This document shows, piece by piece, positions 15,798 to 23,993 of a stretch of 64,000 bases of DNA; the first letter of the stretch is position 1, and the number at the start of each line of letters is the position of its first letter. Under the pieces are notes generated by a model, which searched no databases, was not told the origin of the DNA, and saw only the letters and a list, made by a program, of their open reading frames with translations. Position numbers and translations under genes: made by a program. The stretch spans positions 142,649-206,648 of the forward strand of contig NZ_FOFB01000011.1 of NCBI RefSeq assembly GCF_900110645.1, written 5' to 3'. The stretch comes from Neolewinella agarilytica (lineage in GTDB: Bacteria; Bacteroidota; Bacteroidia; Chitinophagales; Saprospiraceae).

Positions 15798-17225
15798 ATG
15801 TTAGAACTAATTGGAGGCATTAGCCTCATCGTCGTCCTCTTCGTTTTCTTTTTGGTTAGCCGCTATAAGCGCTGTCCGTCGGATAAAATCCTCGTCGTCT
15901 ATGGTAAAACCGGTGGCGGGCAATCCGCTAAATGTTATGCCGGTGGTGCTGCCTTCGTATGGCCCGTTATTCAGGACTATCGCTACCTCGATTTAACGCC
16001 ACTGTCCATTGACGTTAACCTCAAGGATGCGCTCTCCAAGCAGAACATCCGCGTAAATGTTCCCTCTCAGTTCACCGTCGGTATCGGCGAAGATGAAACC
16101 CTGATGCTGGCCGCGGCCAACCGCTTGCTGTCGCTGAACCGCGACCAGGTGGCTAAGCTGAGCCAGGACATCATTATGGGACAGATGCGTCTCGTAATTG
16201 CCAACATGGACATCGAGGAACTGAACACGGACCGGGACAAGTTCGTCTCCAGCGTCTACTCTAACGTAGGCGAAGAGCTGCACAAAGTCGGTCTGCGTCT
16301 CATCAACGTAAACGTAACGGATATTCAGGATGAGTCCGGCTACATCTCCGCGCTTGGTCAGGAAGCTGCTGCGAAGGCCATCAACGAAGCCAAAGTTAAG
16401 GTGGCTAACGAGCGCCGTACGGGTGAAATTGGTCAGAAGGAAGCCGAGCAGGACCAGCGCACCAAGGTCGCTGATGCGGACTCCCGCGCTGCCATCGGTG
16501 AAGCCGTAGCCGAAGCCAAAGCAACTCAGGGCCGCAACGCATCCGCCATCGAAATTGCTAATTCTAACGCCGCTCGTGACATCGAGATGGCCGAAGCTAA
16601 CCGCCGCGCCGAAGCCGCGCGTAAGGTAGCCGCCGCTCAGGCGCTGGAAGAGTCTTACCGAGCCGAGCAGAAGGCCGAGATTGCCCGTGCCGCCTCCGAG
16701 AAAGCCCGCCAGGAAGCCGAAGAGGTAGTTGCCGCTGACATTGACCGCCAGAAAGCCGTCATTGCCGCCCAGGCAGAAGCCGAGCGTCGCCGGGAGATCG
16801 CCAAGGGTGAAGCTGATGCCGTGCTGGCCCGCTACAAAGCAGAAGCTGACGGTATGGCCGAGCTCCTCAATAAGCAGGCCGAAGGCTTCGAGCGACTTGT
16901 CAAAGCTGCCGGCGGAGACGCCCAGTCTGCCATCGGATTCCTGATGGTAGATAAGCTCACCGAACTGGCGAAAATCCAGACGGATGCCATCAAGGACGTA
17001 GAGATCGACAAGGTCGTCGTCTACGACAACGGCAACGGGCAAGGTGTAGGCAACTTCGTCCAGGGCCTCTACGGTATGGTCCCTCAGCTCAACGACTTCC
17101 TCAGTCAGAGTGGCATGAGCCTGCCCGCCGGTCTGGTTAAGCAGGGGGAAGCCCCTGCTGCACCCAAAGCTACCAACGGCCAGTCCGCCGCTCCGGCGGA
17201 AGACGCCGAAACGATTAATGAGTAG
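15798..17225 (+). CDS. floT: Flotillin-like SPFH-domain protein
   Basis: A 475-residue scaffold of membrane microdomains. It has an N-terminal membrane hairpin or helix (MLELIGGISLIVVLFVFFLVSRY), an SPFH domain (about 30-200: CPSDKILVVYGKTGGG, IPLSIDVNLKD-like strand, VGEELHKVGLRLINVNVTDI) and a long Ala/Glu-rich coiled coil (about 205-370) with the repeated EA/AE pattern of flotillins. The C-terminus is a flexible Pro/Ala tail. It is coupled in order with the NfeD gene, as in Bacillus yuaF-yuaG. A strong intrinsic terminator follows. The symbol is by analogy with the Bacillus protein. Confidence 0.92.
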   Translation: MLELIGGISLIVVLFVFFLVSRYKRCPSDKILVVYGKTGGGQSAKCYAGGAAFVWPVIQDYRYLDLTPLSIDVNLKDALSKQNIRVNVPSQFTVGIGEDETLMLAAANRLLSLNRDQVAKLSQDIIMGQMRLVIANMDIEELNTDRDKFVSSVYSNVGEELHKVGLRLINVNVTDIQDESGYISALGQEAAAKAINEAKVKVANERRTGEIGQKEAEQDQRTKVADADSRAAIGEAVAEAKATQGRNASAIEIANSNAARDIEMAEANRRAEAARKVAAAQALEESYRAEQKAEIARAASEKARQEAEEVVAADIDRQKAVIAAQAEAERRREIAKGEADAVLARYKAEADGMAELLNKQAEGFERLVKAAGGDAQSAIGFLMVDKLTELAKIQTDAIKDVEIDKVVVYDNGNGQGVGNFVQGLYGMVPQLNDFLSQSGMSLPAGLVKQGEAPAAPKATNGQSAAPAEDAETINE

Positions 17226-17247
17226 TTTGATTCGTAGTTTTAAATGC

Positions 17248-17281
17248 GCCCGTCCTTCCCTTGTGGAGGGGCGGGCTTTTT
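17248..17281 (+). terminator. Intrinsic terminator of the nfeD-flotillin operon
   Basis: GC-rich stem GCCCGTCCTTCCC / GGAGGGGCGGGC with a TTGT loop, followed directly by TTTTT; 22 bases after the flotillin stop. Confidence 0.8.
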
Positions 17282-17285
17282 GGTG

Positions 17286-17418
17286 GTCTCTACGCGCTCC
17301 TGCGCGTGAACGGCCCTGCCGCGGGGGCAAAAAGGACACGAACGAAAACGATGGGTTCCCCCGTCGACTTTGTCGACTCCGTCACTCATCGCTACGAGAG
17401 GCGCCCCTCCGGGGCTAC
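17286..17418. repeat. REP/BIME-like repeat cluster, copy 3
   Basis: Starts with the ACGCGCTCCTGCGCGT hairpin (17291-17307) and ends with the 76-base unit 17342-17417, the second copy of 13659-13734. It separates the flotillin operon from the convergent small membrane protein gene. Confidence 0.7.
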
Positions 17419-17454
17419 AGAAAGTGGGAAAAGTAACGCCTTACGCCAAGCCCA

Positions 17455-17799
17455 TCAGTCGTCCTTCCGGATCAATTCTGCATCGATAATGTTGGCGTCA
17501 TACTGACGGTCTACGCTAAGGTGCCCCTTAAAGCGCTTTTCGAGATAATTGTACAAGATCCAGGCGGTAAATAAACCAGCGGGAATACAAATCAGACCAA
17601 GGAAAAAGTCATTCATACCTTCTACCGATCCCGGGCTGGTTAGTTCTAGCGCAATACCGAGCATAAGCCCAAAGCCTAACACGCCTGCGTAATAGACGAT
17701 GATGGCCAGCAGCGAATACCCTATTTGGTTGCGACCGTACTGTTCGGCTAGTTTGTAAAATGGCTTTGCAAGAAAGTAGAGGAGGGCAAGTCCTAACAT
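17455..17799 (-). CDS. Small integral membrane protein, hypothetical
   Basis: A 114-residue protein with about three hydrophobic segments (residues 1-14, 27-51 and 64-85), an acidic C-terminus (DANIIDAELIRKDD) and a basic loop after the last helix (YLEKRFKGH). No family recognised. A perfect -7 box TATATTTG lies 33 bases upstream of the ATG, which supports it as an independent gene. Confidence 0.6.
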   Translation of the reverse strand: MLGLALLYFLAKPFYKLAEQYGRNQIGYSLLAIIVYYAGVLGFGLMLGIALELTSPGSVEGMNDFFLGLICIPAGLFTAWILYNYLEKRFKGHLSVDRQYDANIIDAELIRKDD

Positions 17800-17831
17800 A
17801 GTTAATGGGTGTACAGGTGAATAATACCGAT

Positions 17832-17839
17832 CAAATATA
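17832..17839 (-). promoter_or_regulatory. -7 promoter box TATATTTG
   Basis: Reading leftward, an exact match to TAnnTTTG, 33 bases before the ATG of the small membrane protein gene. Confidence 0.45.
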
Positions 17840-17880
17840 ATGAGCTCCTGAATAAGTTGCAGGCATTATCCGGGCCCACA

Positions 17881-18043
17881 CAGGGCAAACGCATCAAACT
17901 TCGTTTGCTACGTTTTTGATTGGCGATTGGCGATTCTCGATATTTGATTCTTGATTTGCTACCGCAAGTGACAGCTCACTGCGTTCGATCGAAACAAAAA
18001 TCAACTATTAGATTACAGTTTTAGATTTGATGCGTTTGCCCTG
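17881..18043. mobile_element. 163-base MITE-like element with perfect 18-base TIRs and 9-base target duplication
   Basis: The ends are perfect inverted repeats: CAGGGCAAACGCATCAAA (17881-17898) and its complement (18026-18043). They are flanked by identical direct repeats GGGCCCACA at 17872-17880 and 18044-18052, the signature of a transposition event. The interior carries GATTnnC-type heptads and no open frame. It lies just beyond the stop of the amidohydrolase gene, which ends 16 bases away. Related termini occur at 60574-60779 and 62067. Confidence 0.85.
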
Positions 18044-18058
18044 GGGCCCACACTGCCC

Positions 18059-19267
18059 TCAAACAATTCTCTGCACCCGCGTCAGCGCCCCAATCCGAAA
18101 TGATTCGGGCGTATCGCCTTCGAGGCCGGCCAGTGATAATAATCCGGGCTTTTTACCTACTTCAAGGCTGCCGAGTTCATGGTCGAACTGCAGCGCTTCG
18201 GCACCATTGATGGTCGCCCATTGCAGTAGGGTGTCGAAGGGGACATAGCTCTGGTACTTGCTGATGGCCCGGAGTTCTTCCAGGATGGAAAGCTGCCAGT
18301 TAGAGGTCAGGGAGTCGGTGCCGACGGTCACTTTAGCCCCTTCGGCAATGAAAGTGTCATAGCGCGGCAGGCGGTTCTCGATGTAGAGATTGGCGTTGGG
18401 GCAGGTGGCGAAAAAGACACCGTTTTTTCCCCAGGCTTTCGCGGCGCGGATACCCTCGGCCGTCGTGAGGGTATTGTGGACGAAGAGGGTGCGTTTCTCC
18501 GGGTCCATTTTGTCCATGGCGTGAAAGATGGAGCCCTTTCCCGTTGCTTTAAACCCTTCGATGCTGGCTCCGAAGCCCTTGAAGAAATCATGGAAGCCGC
18601 CGGTTCCGTGGCGAAAAAGTTCGTCTTCAGCCGGCGTTTCTTCACTGTGGATGGAGACCGTCTCGTTGCCGTCATTAAGGCCGTTGATCAACTCATAGAG
18701 CGGATCGCTGACCGTATAGGGCGCGTGCGGGACGGCACTTTTAGAGTTGCTGTCCATTACGCCAGATTGCCCCTCGTAAACCGTTTTGTACCCCTCGAAA
18801 CTCGCCTCTGCGCGGTCGGGTTGCAGGAAGTCAAACATTTCCACAAAGCTGTAGTAGCGGATGGGGCTTTTGCGTTTGACGGCGGCCGTGTCGAGTTTGT
18901 TACAAATATCACCGACGGCCTGGATGCCCTGCTCCCACATATAGGCGTCCCATTTTTCGATGGCAGCATTAATTTCCTCCTGCGGCATCTCGCGCATTGT
19001 CACCACATCCACCAGGAAGGGCAATAAGGTTTTTCCCGTTTGACTTTTACCCGCCAGGTGGCTTAGCTCAAGGTGGCAATGGGTGTTGATGAAACCGGGA
19101 ATCAGGATGCCGTCGTGCTTTTTGGGCGCGGCCGCAGGTGCCATGAAGGTTGGAGAAGCAGGGTCCAAAAGAGCCTCAATCTTCCCGTTGTCGCTGATGG
19201 CGATAATCCCGTCCTTAATGGGCGCAGAGGTGATGGGGTAGATCCAGGGGGCGGTGTGGTAGGTCAT
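18059..19267 (-). CDS. Amidohydrolase-family deaminase-like protein
   Basis: A 402-residue metal-dependent hydrolase of the chlorohydrolase/SAH- and aminofutalosine-deaminase branch. Metal-binding residues are visible: [13 protein letters not shown], the HAPYTVS block, SIHSEE, HNTLTT, and [11 protein letters not shown] with the catalytic Asp. The substrate is probably an amino-purine-like compound, but this branch is hard to assign by motif. ATG 19267 is preferred over an upstream ATG at 19306 because TACCTTCG (19284-19291) lies between. Two copies of the dispersed 18-base motif fall inside the gene, 18072-18089 at the C-terminus and 19125-19142 (read as APAAAP near the N-terminus). Confidence 0.85.
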   Translation of the reverse strand: MTYHTAPWIYPITSAPIKDGIIAISDNGKIEALLDPASPTFMAPAAAPKKHDGILIPGFINTHCHLELSHLAGKSQTGKTLLPFLVDVVTMREMPQEEINAAIEKWDAYMWEQGIQAVGDICNKLDTAAVKRKSPIRYYSFVEMFDFLQPDRAEASFEGYKTVYEGQSGVMDSNSKSAVPHAPYTVSDPLYELINGLNDGNETVSIHSEETPAEDELFRHGTGGFHDFFKGFGASIEGFKATGKGSIFHAMDKMDPEKRTLFVHNTLTTAEGIRAAKAWGKNGVFFATCPNANLYIENRLPRYDTFIAEGAKVTVGTDSLTSNWQLSILEELRAISKYQSYVPFDTLLQWATINGAEALQFDHELGSLEVGKKPGLLSLAGLEGDTPESFRIGALTRVQRIV

Positions 19268-19283
19268 GTTGGAAAAATTTTGG

Positions 19284-19291
19284 CGAAGGTA
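19284..19291 (-). promoter_or_regulatory. -7-like promoter box TACCTTCG of the amidohydrolase gene
   Basis: Reading leftward, 17 bases before ATG 19267; it excludes the longer upstream start. Confidence 0.45.
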
Positions 19292-19411
19292 CGGTATGAT
19301 CATCATGCACTACGGCCGGTGAAGCGAAGCCCGAAGCGTTCTGATAGGATCTTCGGGCGCTCACTCATTCACGCTGAAGTACCTACCTTGTACCGAGCTT
19401 AAAGATCTCGT

Positions 19412-21043
19412 ATGCAAAGAATTCTTCTACCTTTTTTACCATTCATCATCTTCATTACAGGCTGCCAGGAAACATCCGTCCCTCCGGCCTCCGCAACCGC
19501 TGCCCCGATAGCGACCGAGGCCCGGAAATCTGACGCGCAGGCTGCCACCAAAAACCGCCAGCCCCCCGACCTGCTCTTCGGCGAACTCTTCCGCCGCGTA
19601 CAGATGGAACGCATTTTTGCGGACGGTAAAACCTTCGTAGACATGGTTCCCAGGGCATCCGTCAGTGAGATTATGTCCGCTTACGATGCTGAGAAAGGAA
19701 AGCCCGGCTTCAACCTCAAAGCCTTCACCGAGAAATACTTCGCGCCACCGATGGCGCCCGAAAGTGGTTGGTCCAGTGACGGTTCCCGTTCGATTACGGA
19801 GCACATCAATGCGCTCTGGCCAGTGCTGACGCGTAAGGCCGGAGCTGATGAAGGGGCCGCCGGCAGCCTCATCCCGCTGCCCAATGATTACGTCGTTCCC
19901 GGTGGCCGCTTCCGGGAGGTGTATTACTGGGATAGCTACTTCACGCTGCTGGGGCTGCAGACGGCGGGTAAGGGAGAATTGGTACGGGACATGGTCGAGA
20001 ACTTTGCCTATCTGATGGACGAAGTGGGCCACATCCCGAACGGAAACCGGACCTACTACCTGACGCGCAGCCAACCGCCCTTCTTCGCTTTCATGGTGGA
20101 GGTGCTGGCCCAAATGGAAGGCCCCGAAGTCTACCGGGAGTTTATGCCACAGCTCCTTGGTGAGCACGCTTTTTGGATGAATGGCGAGTCCGAGGTCAGT
20201 GCAGAAACCCCCGCCGTCGACCACGTTGTCCGGATTGAAGACGGTACCCTGCTGAACCGCTACTACGACGCCGGAGATCGCCCCCGGGCTGAGTCTTACC
20301 GGGAGGATGTACTGGCCATCCGGGAATCCGGCCGCGACAGCCAGACCGTTGCCCGCCACCTGCGCTCGGGCGCAGAATCCGGCTGGGATTACTCCGCCCG
20401 CTGGTTTGCCGATGGCAAAAACATCAGCTCGATCGTGACGACTGACATCGTCCCACCCGACCTGAACAGCCTCCTCTGGAAGCTGGAAGCGATGATCGCT
20501 GCCCATCATCCTGAAGACGGTAAACGGAGGCAGTTTCAGGATCGTGCCGCTAAACGAGGCGAAGCCATCGATAAATACCTCTATGATGAGACCACGCATT
20601 TTTATCAGGACCTGAACTGGACAACCGGAAAGTTCACCGATTATCTCACCCTGGCTGGTGTGTACCCGCTCTTCGTGAAAATGGTGGATAACCGCCACGC
20701 TGCTGACGTCGGTGAAGTAATTGCTGCGAAGTTCCTGGCCCCCGGCGGTGTCCGTACCAGCCTGACCGAAACCGGCCAGCAATGGGACGCTCCGAACGGC
20801 TGGCCACCGCTACAATGGATGACCTGCCAGGGACTAAAAAATTACAACGAAAACTCAGTGGCGAATCAAATCCGTGACCGCTGGATGGACAACAACGAAC
20901 GGGTCTACGCCAACGTCAATAAGATGGTGGAGAAGTACAATGTAGAAGACATCAGCCTGGAAGCAGGTGGAGGAGAGTATCCCGTACAGGATGGCTTTGG
21001 CTGGAGCAACGGGGTGTATCTGGCCATGAGACAAGGATGGTGA
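19412..21043 (+). CDS. treA: Alpha,alpha-trehalase, lipoprotein
   Basis: A 543-residue GH37 trehalase that splits trehalose into two glucose units. The N-terminus is a lipoprotein signal (MQRILLPFLPFIIFITGC, lipobox ITGC), so it is anchored in the periplasm or outer membrane. Both family signatures are present: PGGRFREVYYWDSYFTLLGL near residue 165 and QWDAPNGWPPLQWM near 460. SGAESGWDYSARWF supplies the acidic catalytic region and GGGEYPVQDGFGWSNGV the C-terminal loop. Full length. A TACCTTGT box lies at 19384-19391. A terminator follows at 21227. Confidence 0.95.
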   Translation: MQRILLPFLPFIIFITGCQETSVPPASATAAPIATEARKSDAQAATKNRQPPDLLFGELFRRVQMERIFADGKTFVDMVPRASVSEIMSAYDAEKGKPGFNLKAFTEKYFAPPMAPESGWSSDGSRSITEHINALWPVLTRKAGADEGAAGSLIPLPNDYVVPGGRFREVYYWDSYFTLLGLQTAGKGELVRDMVENFAYLMDEVGHIPNGNRTYYLTRSQPPFFAFMVEVLAQMEGPEVYREFMPQLLGEHAFWMNGESEVSAETPAVDHVVRIEDGTLLNRYYDAGDRPRAESYREDVLAIRESGRDSQTVARHLRSGAESGWDYSARWFADGKNISSIVTTDIVPPDLNSLLWKLEAMIAAHHPEDGKRRQFQDRAAKRGEAIDKYLYDETTHFYQDLNWTTGKFTDYLTLAGVYPLFVKMVDNRHAADVGEVIAAKFLAPGGVRTSLTETGQQWDAPNGWPPLQWMTCQGLKNYNENSVANQIRDRWMDNNERVYANVNKMVEKYNVEDISLEAGGGEYPVQDGFGWSNGVYLAMRQGW

Positions 21044-21226
21044 TCACGCAAAAGCATCTTTTTTCGAAAAATGGGACCAAATCATTGAAAAAATTGACAA
21101 TTGTCACTTCCGAAGGAGCAGGATGTTCGCACTTTTACAGTGAGGTTAGTAAGTATGGTTTCTGAAAGAAATTGGACTTATTTCCTCAAGATCTAGTACT
21201 ACGTGTTGTTCATAGTGTTTTTTTGG

Positions 21227-21260
21227 ATGCTTCTTGATTTTATCGGGAAGCATTTTTTTT
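21227..21260 (+). terminator. Intrinsic terminator downstream of the trehalase gene
   Basis: Stem ATGCTTC...GAAGCAT followed by seven T. It lies 184 bases after the trehalase stop; the intervening sequence has a perfect palindrome TGACAATTGTCA (21095-21106) and no gene. A small independent transcript ending here cannot be excluded. Confidence 0.65.
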
Positions 21261-21286
21261 ATGTCTTCCCGGAGGAGGCAGTTTCC

Positions 21287-23050
21287 TCAGAACCGGCTTC
21301 TGTTCATCCAAAGGAAAATGGAGCCAATGGCCGTAATCGCCAATGAAACTATCGTTCCCGTCAGATTGCCATAGAGGTAGAAACCGGTGGCAAAGAGTAC
21401 GGAGTAGATCGTCATGGCGCCCAGGAGCATGGCCAGGATGCCGAAGGCGAGGTTGCCATTCCCCGTGGCGGTAGTACCTGCGGGCATGGCCGCGATAACA
21501 GGGTCCCAGCCGGGGCCACCGGGCTTAATCTTTTGGTAAAAGCTGATGAGGGTGGCTTCGTCCGTTGGGCGGGTCATAAAGGTGACAACGAGCCAGCCAA
21601 CGGTCGTTAGTCCGATGCCGATGAGAAGCACCTGCCAGGATTCTAGTTCTGGTAAGCCGAGTGAAGGGTAGGCAAAGTTCATGAAGATGGCAACCGCAAA
21701 GGAGATAAACATCCCAGCAATCTCCGTGTAGGCATTGATCCGCCACCAGAACCAGCGGAGGATGAAGATGAGACCGGTGCCCGCACCAATCTGAAGGAGG
21801 ATGTTGAAGGCCTCCAGGGCATTATTGAGTACGAGGGCAAAGAGGGCTGCCAGCACCATTAGGGCGACGGTGCTGATACGGCCGACGTTTACCATATCCT
21901 TCTCCGTAGCATCCGGTTTGCGAAAGCGCTTGTAGTAATCATTGACGACGTAGGAGGCGCCCCAGTTGAGGTGGGTGGAGAGGGTAGACATCAGCGCGGC
22001 GATGAGGGAAGCCACGACGAGTCCCTTCAGGCCGGGAGAGAGGTAAGTGAGCATGGCGGAATAAGCCAGGTCGTCGTCGATTTTGTCGGCGCCGGGGAAA
22101 GCTGTCCGGATGCTGTCGAGGTCAGGGAAAACGATCAGCGAAGCCAGGGCGATGAGGATCCACGGCCAGGGGCGCAGAGCGTAGTGAAAAGCATTGTAGA
22201 GAAAGGTGGCCCCAACGGCATGGCGTTCGTTTTTAGCGGCCAGCATTCGCTGGGCGATATAACCGCCGCCACCGGGCTCGGAGCCAGGGTACCAAACATT
22301 CCACCACTGCACGGCGAGGGGGATGACGAGTAGCGGAATGTACATTTCCGGATCGCTCATGTCAGGAATGAAGTTCAGTTTGTCGCTGACGTTGGGATGG
22401 GTGAACAGTTGGTCTAGTCCGCCTACCTCCGGTAAGCCGACGATGTAAATAGCGGCCCAGAAAGCACCAATCATGGCCAGGCCGAATTGAACGAAGTCGG
22501 TAATCACAATACCCCGCAGGCCACCCAGGGCTGAGTAGGCAACCGTAATTACACCCACCAGAATGACGGTCGTTTCGGCGGAAATGCCCAGCATCACGCT
22601 ACCGATTTTGATTCCCGCCAGGCAGACGGTGGCCATAATCATGACGTTGAAAAACACCCCGAGGTAGATGGCCCGGAAGCCACGCAGGAAGCGGGCGGGG
22701 GCTCCGCTGTAGCGCATTTCATAGAATTCCAGATCGGTCATGACGCCGGAGCGCCGCCAGAGGCGGGCGTAGACGAACACCGTCAGCATTCCCGTGAGGA
22801 GAAAGGCCCACCAGGCCCAGTTGCCGGCCACCCCTTGTTTCCGTACGATGTCCGTAACCAGGTTGGGGGTATCCGCTGAAAAGGTCGTCGCAACCATGGA
22901 GACACCGAGTAACCACCAGGGCATATTCCGGCCGGAGAGAAAGAATTCTTTGGAGGATTCGCCGGACTTTCGGCTGGTCCAAAGACCAATTGCGAGAGAG
23001 ACGATGAAGAAGGCAGCAATGATGCTCCAGTCGAGTGTTCCTAATTGCAT
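21287..23050 (-). CDS. Sodium/solute symporter (SSS family)
   Basis: A 587-residue inner-membrane transporter with about 14 TM helices. SSS features: LDWSIIAAFFIVSLAIGLWTSRKSGESSKEFFLSGRNMPWW at the N-terminus, then GVSMVATTFSADTPN (sodium site region), AYSALGGLRGIVITDFVQF (the GGxxxVxxTDxxQ signature) and SLIAALMSTLSTHLNWGASYVVNDYYKRF. The C-terminal extension has two further helices. The solute is probably a sugar or carboxylate; the nearby trehalase suggests a sugar, but this is only context. A TACCTTAA box lies at 23081-23088. Confidence 0.92.
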   Translation of the reverse strand: MQLGTLDWSIIAAFFIVSLAIGLWTSRKSGESSKEFFLSGRNMPWWLLGVSMVATTFSADTPNLVTDIVRKQGVAGNWAWWAFLLTGMLTVFVYARLWRRSGVMTDLEFYEMRYSGAPARFLRGFRAIYLGVFFNVMIMATVCLAGIKIGSVMLGISAETTVILVGVITVAYSALGGLRGIVITDFVQFGLAMIGAFWAAIYIVGLPEVGGLDQLFTHPNVSDKLNFIPDMSDPEMYIPLLVIPLAVQWWNVWYPGSEPGGGGYIAQRMLAAKNERHAVGATFLYNAFHYALRPWPWILIALASLIVFPDLDSIRTAFPGADKIDDDLAYSAMLTYLSPGLKGLVVASLIAALMSTLSTHLNWGASYVVNDYYKRFRKPDATEKDMVNVGRISTVALMVLAALFALVLNNALEAFNILLQIGAGTGLIFILRWFWWRINAYTEIAGMFISFAVAIFMNFAYPSLGLPELESWQVLLIGIGLTTVGWLVVTFMTRPTDEATLISFYQKIKPGGPGWDPVIAAMPAGTTATGNGNLAFGILAMLLGAMTIYSVLFATGFYLYGNLTGTIVSLAITAIGSIFLWMNRSRF

Positions 23051-23080
23051 GAGTAGTGTGGGTGCGTAGATAAGACGGGC

Positions 23081-23088
23081 TTAAGGTA
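23081..23088 (-). promoter_or_regulatory. -7-like promoter box TACCTTAA of the symporter gene
   Basis: Reading leftward, 31 bases before ATG 23050. It suggests the symporter is not simply read through from queE. Confidence 0.3.
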
Positions 23089-23186
23089 GGGAAAATTGAA
23101 GGAGAGAAGGTGGGAATGAGTGAATGAGCTTGATTCTAACTGCTGACTTCTTTTAGCATTATTCAATCATTGATTCATTCTCTCAC

Positions 23187-23828
23187 TTAATCAATCCCCA
23201 TCAGCTTATGGGTCTGCAAACTGATGCGCCACTGCGGATGAGCCATGCAATAGGCAACGGTAGCCGGGGTGTGGTCCGCGTCGGCTTCGTCTTTGGGTTG
23301 CAGGAAAAAGTGTTCGAAATCCAGCTGGGTGAATTGCTCGGGTTGGGCCTCTGCTTCGGACTGAGGGAAGACGAGCTTGAGCTCGTCACCCCGGGTGACG
23401 ATAAGGTCGGCATTAGCTTTGGGGCTGACGCAGACCCAGTCGATACTCTCCGGTACCGGGACGGTGCCGTTGGTCTCTACGGCAACTTCGAAGCCACGAG
23501 ACTGTAGCTCCCCGATGAGCGGCTCATCCAGCTGTAGCAATGGCTCTCCGCCAGTACAGACGACGTAAGGCCGGCCACCACCGGGCCACAAACTTTGCAC
23601 CAAATCCCCGCATTGCACCTGCGTGTAGCGCCCCCCGTTCTGTCCGTCCGTGCCGATGAAGTCTGTATCACAGAATTTACATACGGCTTCGTGCCGGTCT
23701 TCCTCCCGACCGCTCCAGAGATTACACCCCGTAAACCGCAAAAAAACGGCCGCACGGCCAGCCTGCGCGCCCTCGCCCTGAAGGGTGTAGAAGCATTCTT
23801 TGATCTTATAAGTGCGCTGGCGGGACAT
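23187..23828 (-). CDS. queE: 7-carboxy-7-deazaguanine synthase QueE
   Basis: A 213-residue radical-SAM enzyme that converts 6-carboxytetrahydropterin to 7-carboxy-7-deazaguanine in queuosine synthesis. The start KIKECFYTLQGEGAQAGRAAVFLRFTGCNLW is typical; the cluster-binding cysteines follow the C-x14-C-x2-C spacing of one QueE group (GCNLW ... AVCKFCDTDF). Later motifs are VVCTGGEPLLQLD, VETNGT and VSPKAN. Between the cluster loop and the GGEP strand, 23611-23632 is a copy of the dispersed 18-base motif, read as RYTQVQCGD. A perfect -7 box lies 20 bases upstream. Confidence 0.95.
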   Translation of the reverse strand: MSRQRTYKIKECFYTLQGEGAQAGRAAVFLRFTGCNLWSGREEDRHEAVCKFCDTDFIGTDGQNGGRYTQVQCGDLVQSLWPGGGRPYVVCTGGEPLLQLDEPLIGELQSRGFEVAVETNGTVPVPESIDWVCVSPKANADLIVTRGDELKLVFPQSEAEAQPEQFTQLDFEHFFLQPKDEADADHTPATVAYCMAHPQWRISLQTHKLMGID

Positions 23829-23847
23829 ATCTTTGATATTCGGGGCG

Positions 23848-23855
23848 CAAAGATA
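23848..23855 (-). promoter_or_regulatory. -7 promoter box TATCTTTG of queE
   Basis: Reading leftward, an exact TAnnTTTG match, 20 bases before ATG 23828. Confidence 0.5.
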
Positions 23856-23993
23856 CTAGATTCAGAATAGTCCTAAATCAGGTTGACAGTTTGATTTTGG
23901 TGACTATTAATCGGGCGGTGAGGTTTTGTATGCTGACAGATAGTGGAGGCTTTTGGGCAGGCACAAGCATTGGTAAGGATTGAACTTCAGGAG

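Noticed and set aside
15993..17339. Leftward 448-codon frame opposite the flotillin gene
   Set aside because: Antisense shadow produced by the Ala/Glu-rich coiled-coil codons; the flotillin on the + strand is unambiguous.
19436..20782. Leftward 448-codon frame opposite the trehalase gene
   Set aside because: Antisense shadow; the trehalase has both family signatures and a lipobox.
21044..21226. Possible small RNA gene between trehalase and its terminator
   Set aside because: There is a palindrome and a terminator, but no convincing promoter box, so not called.
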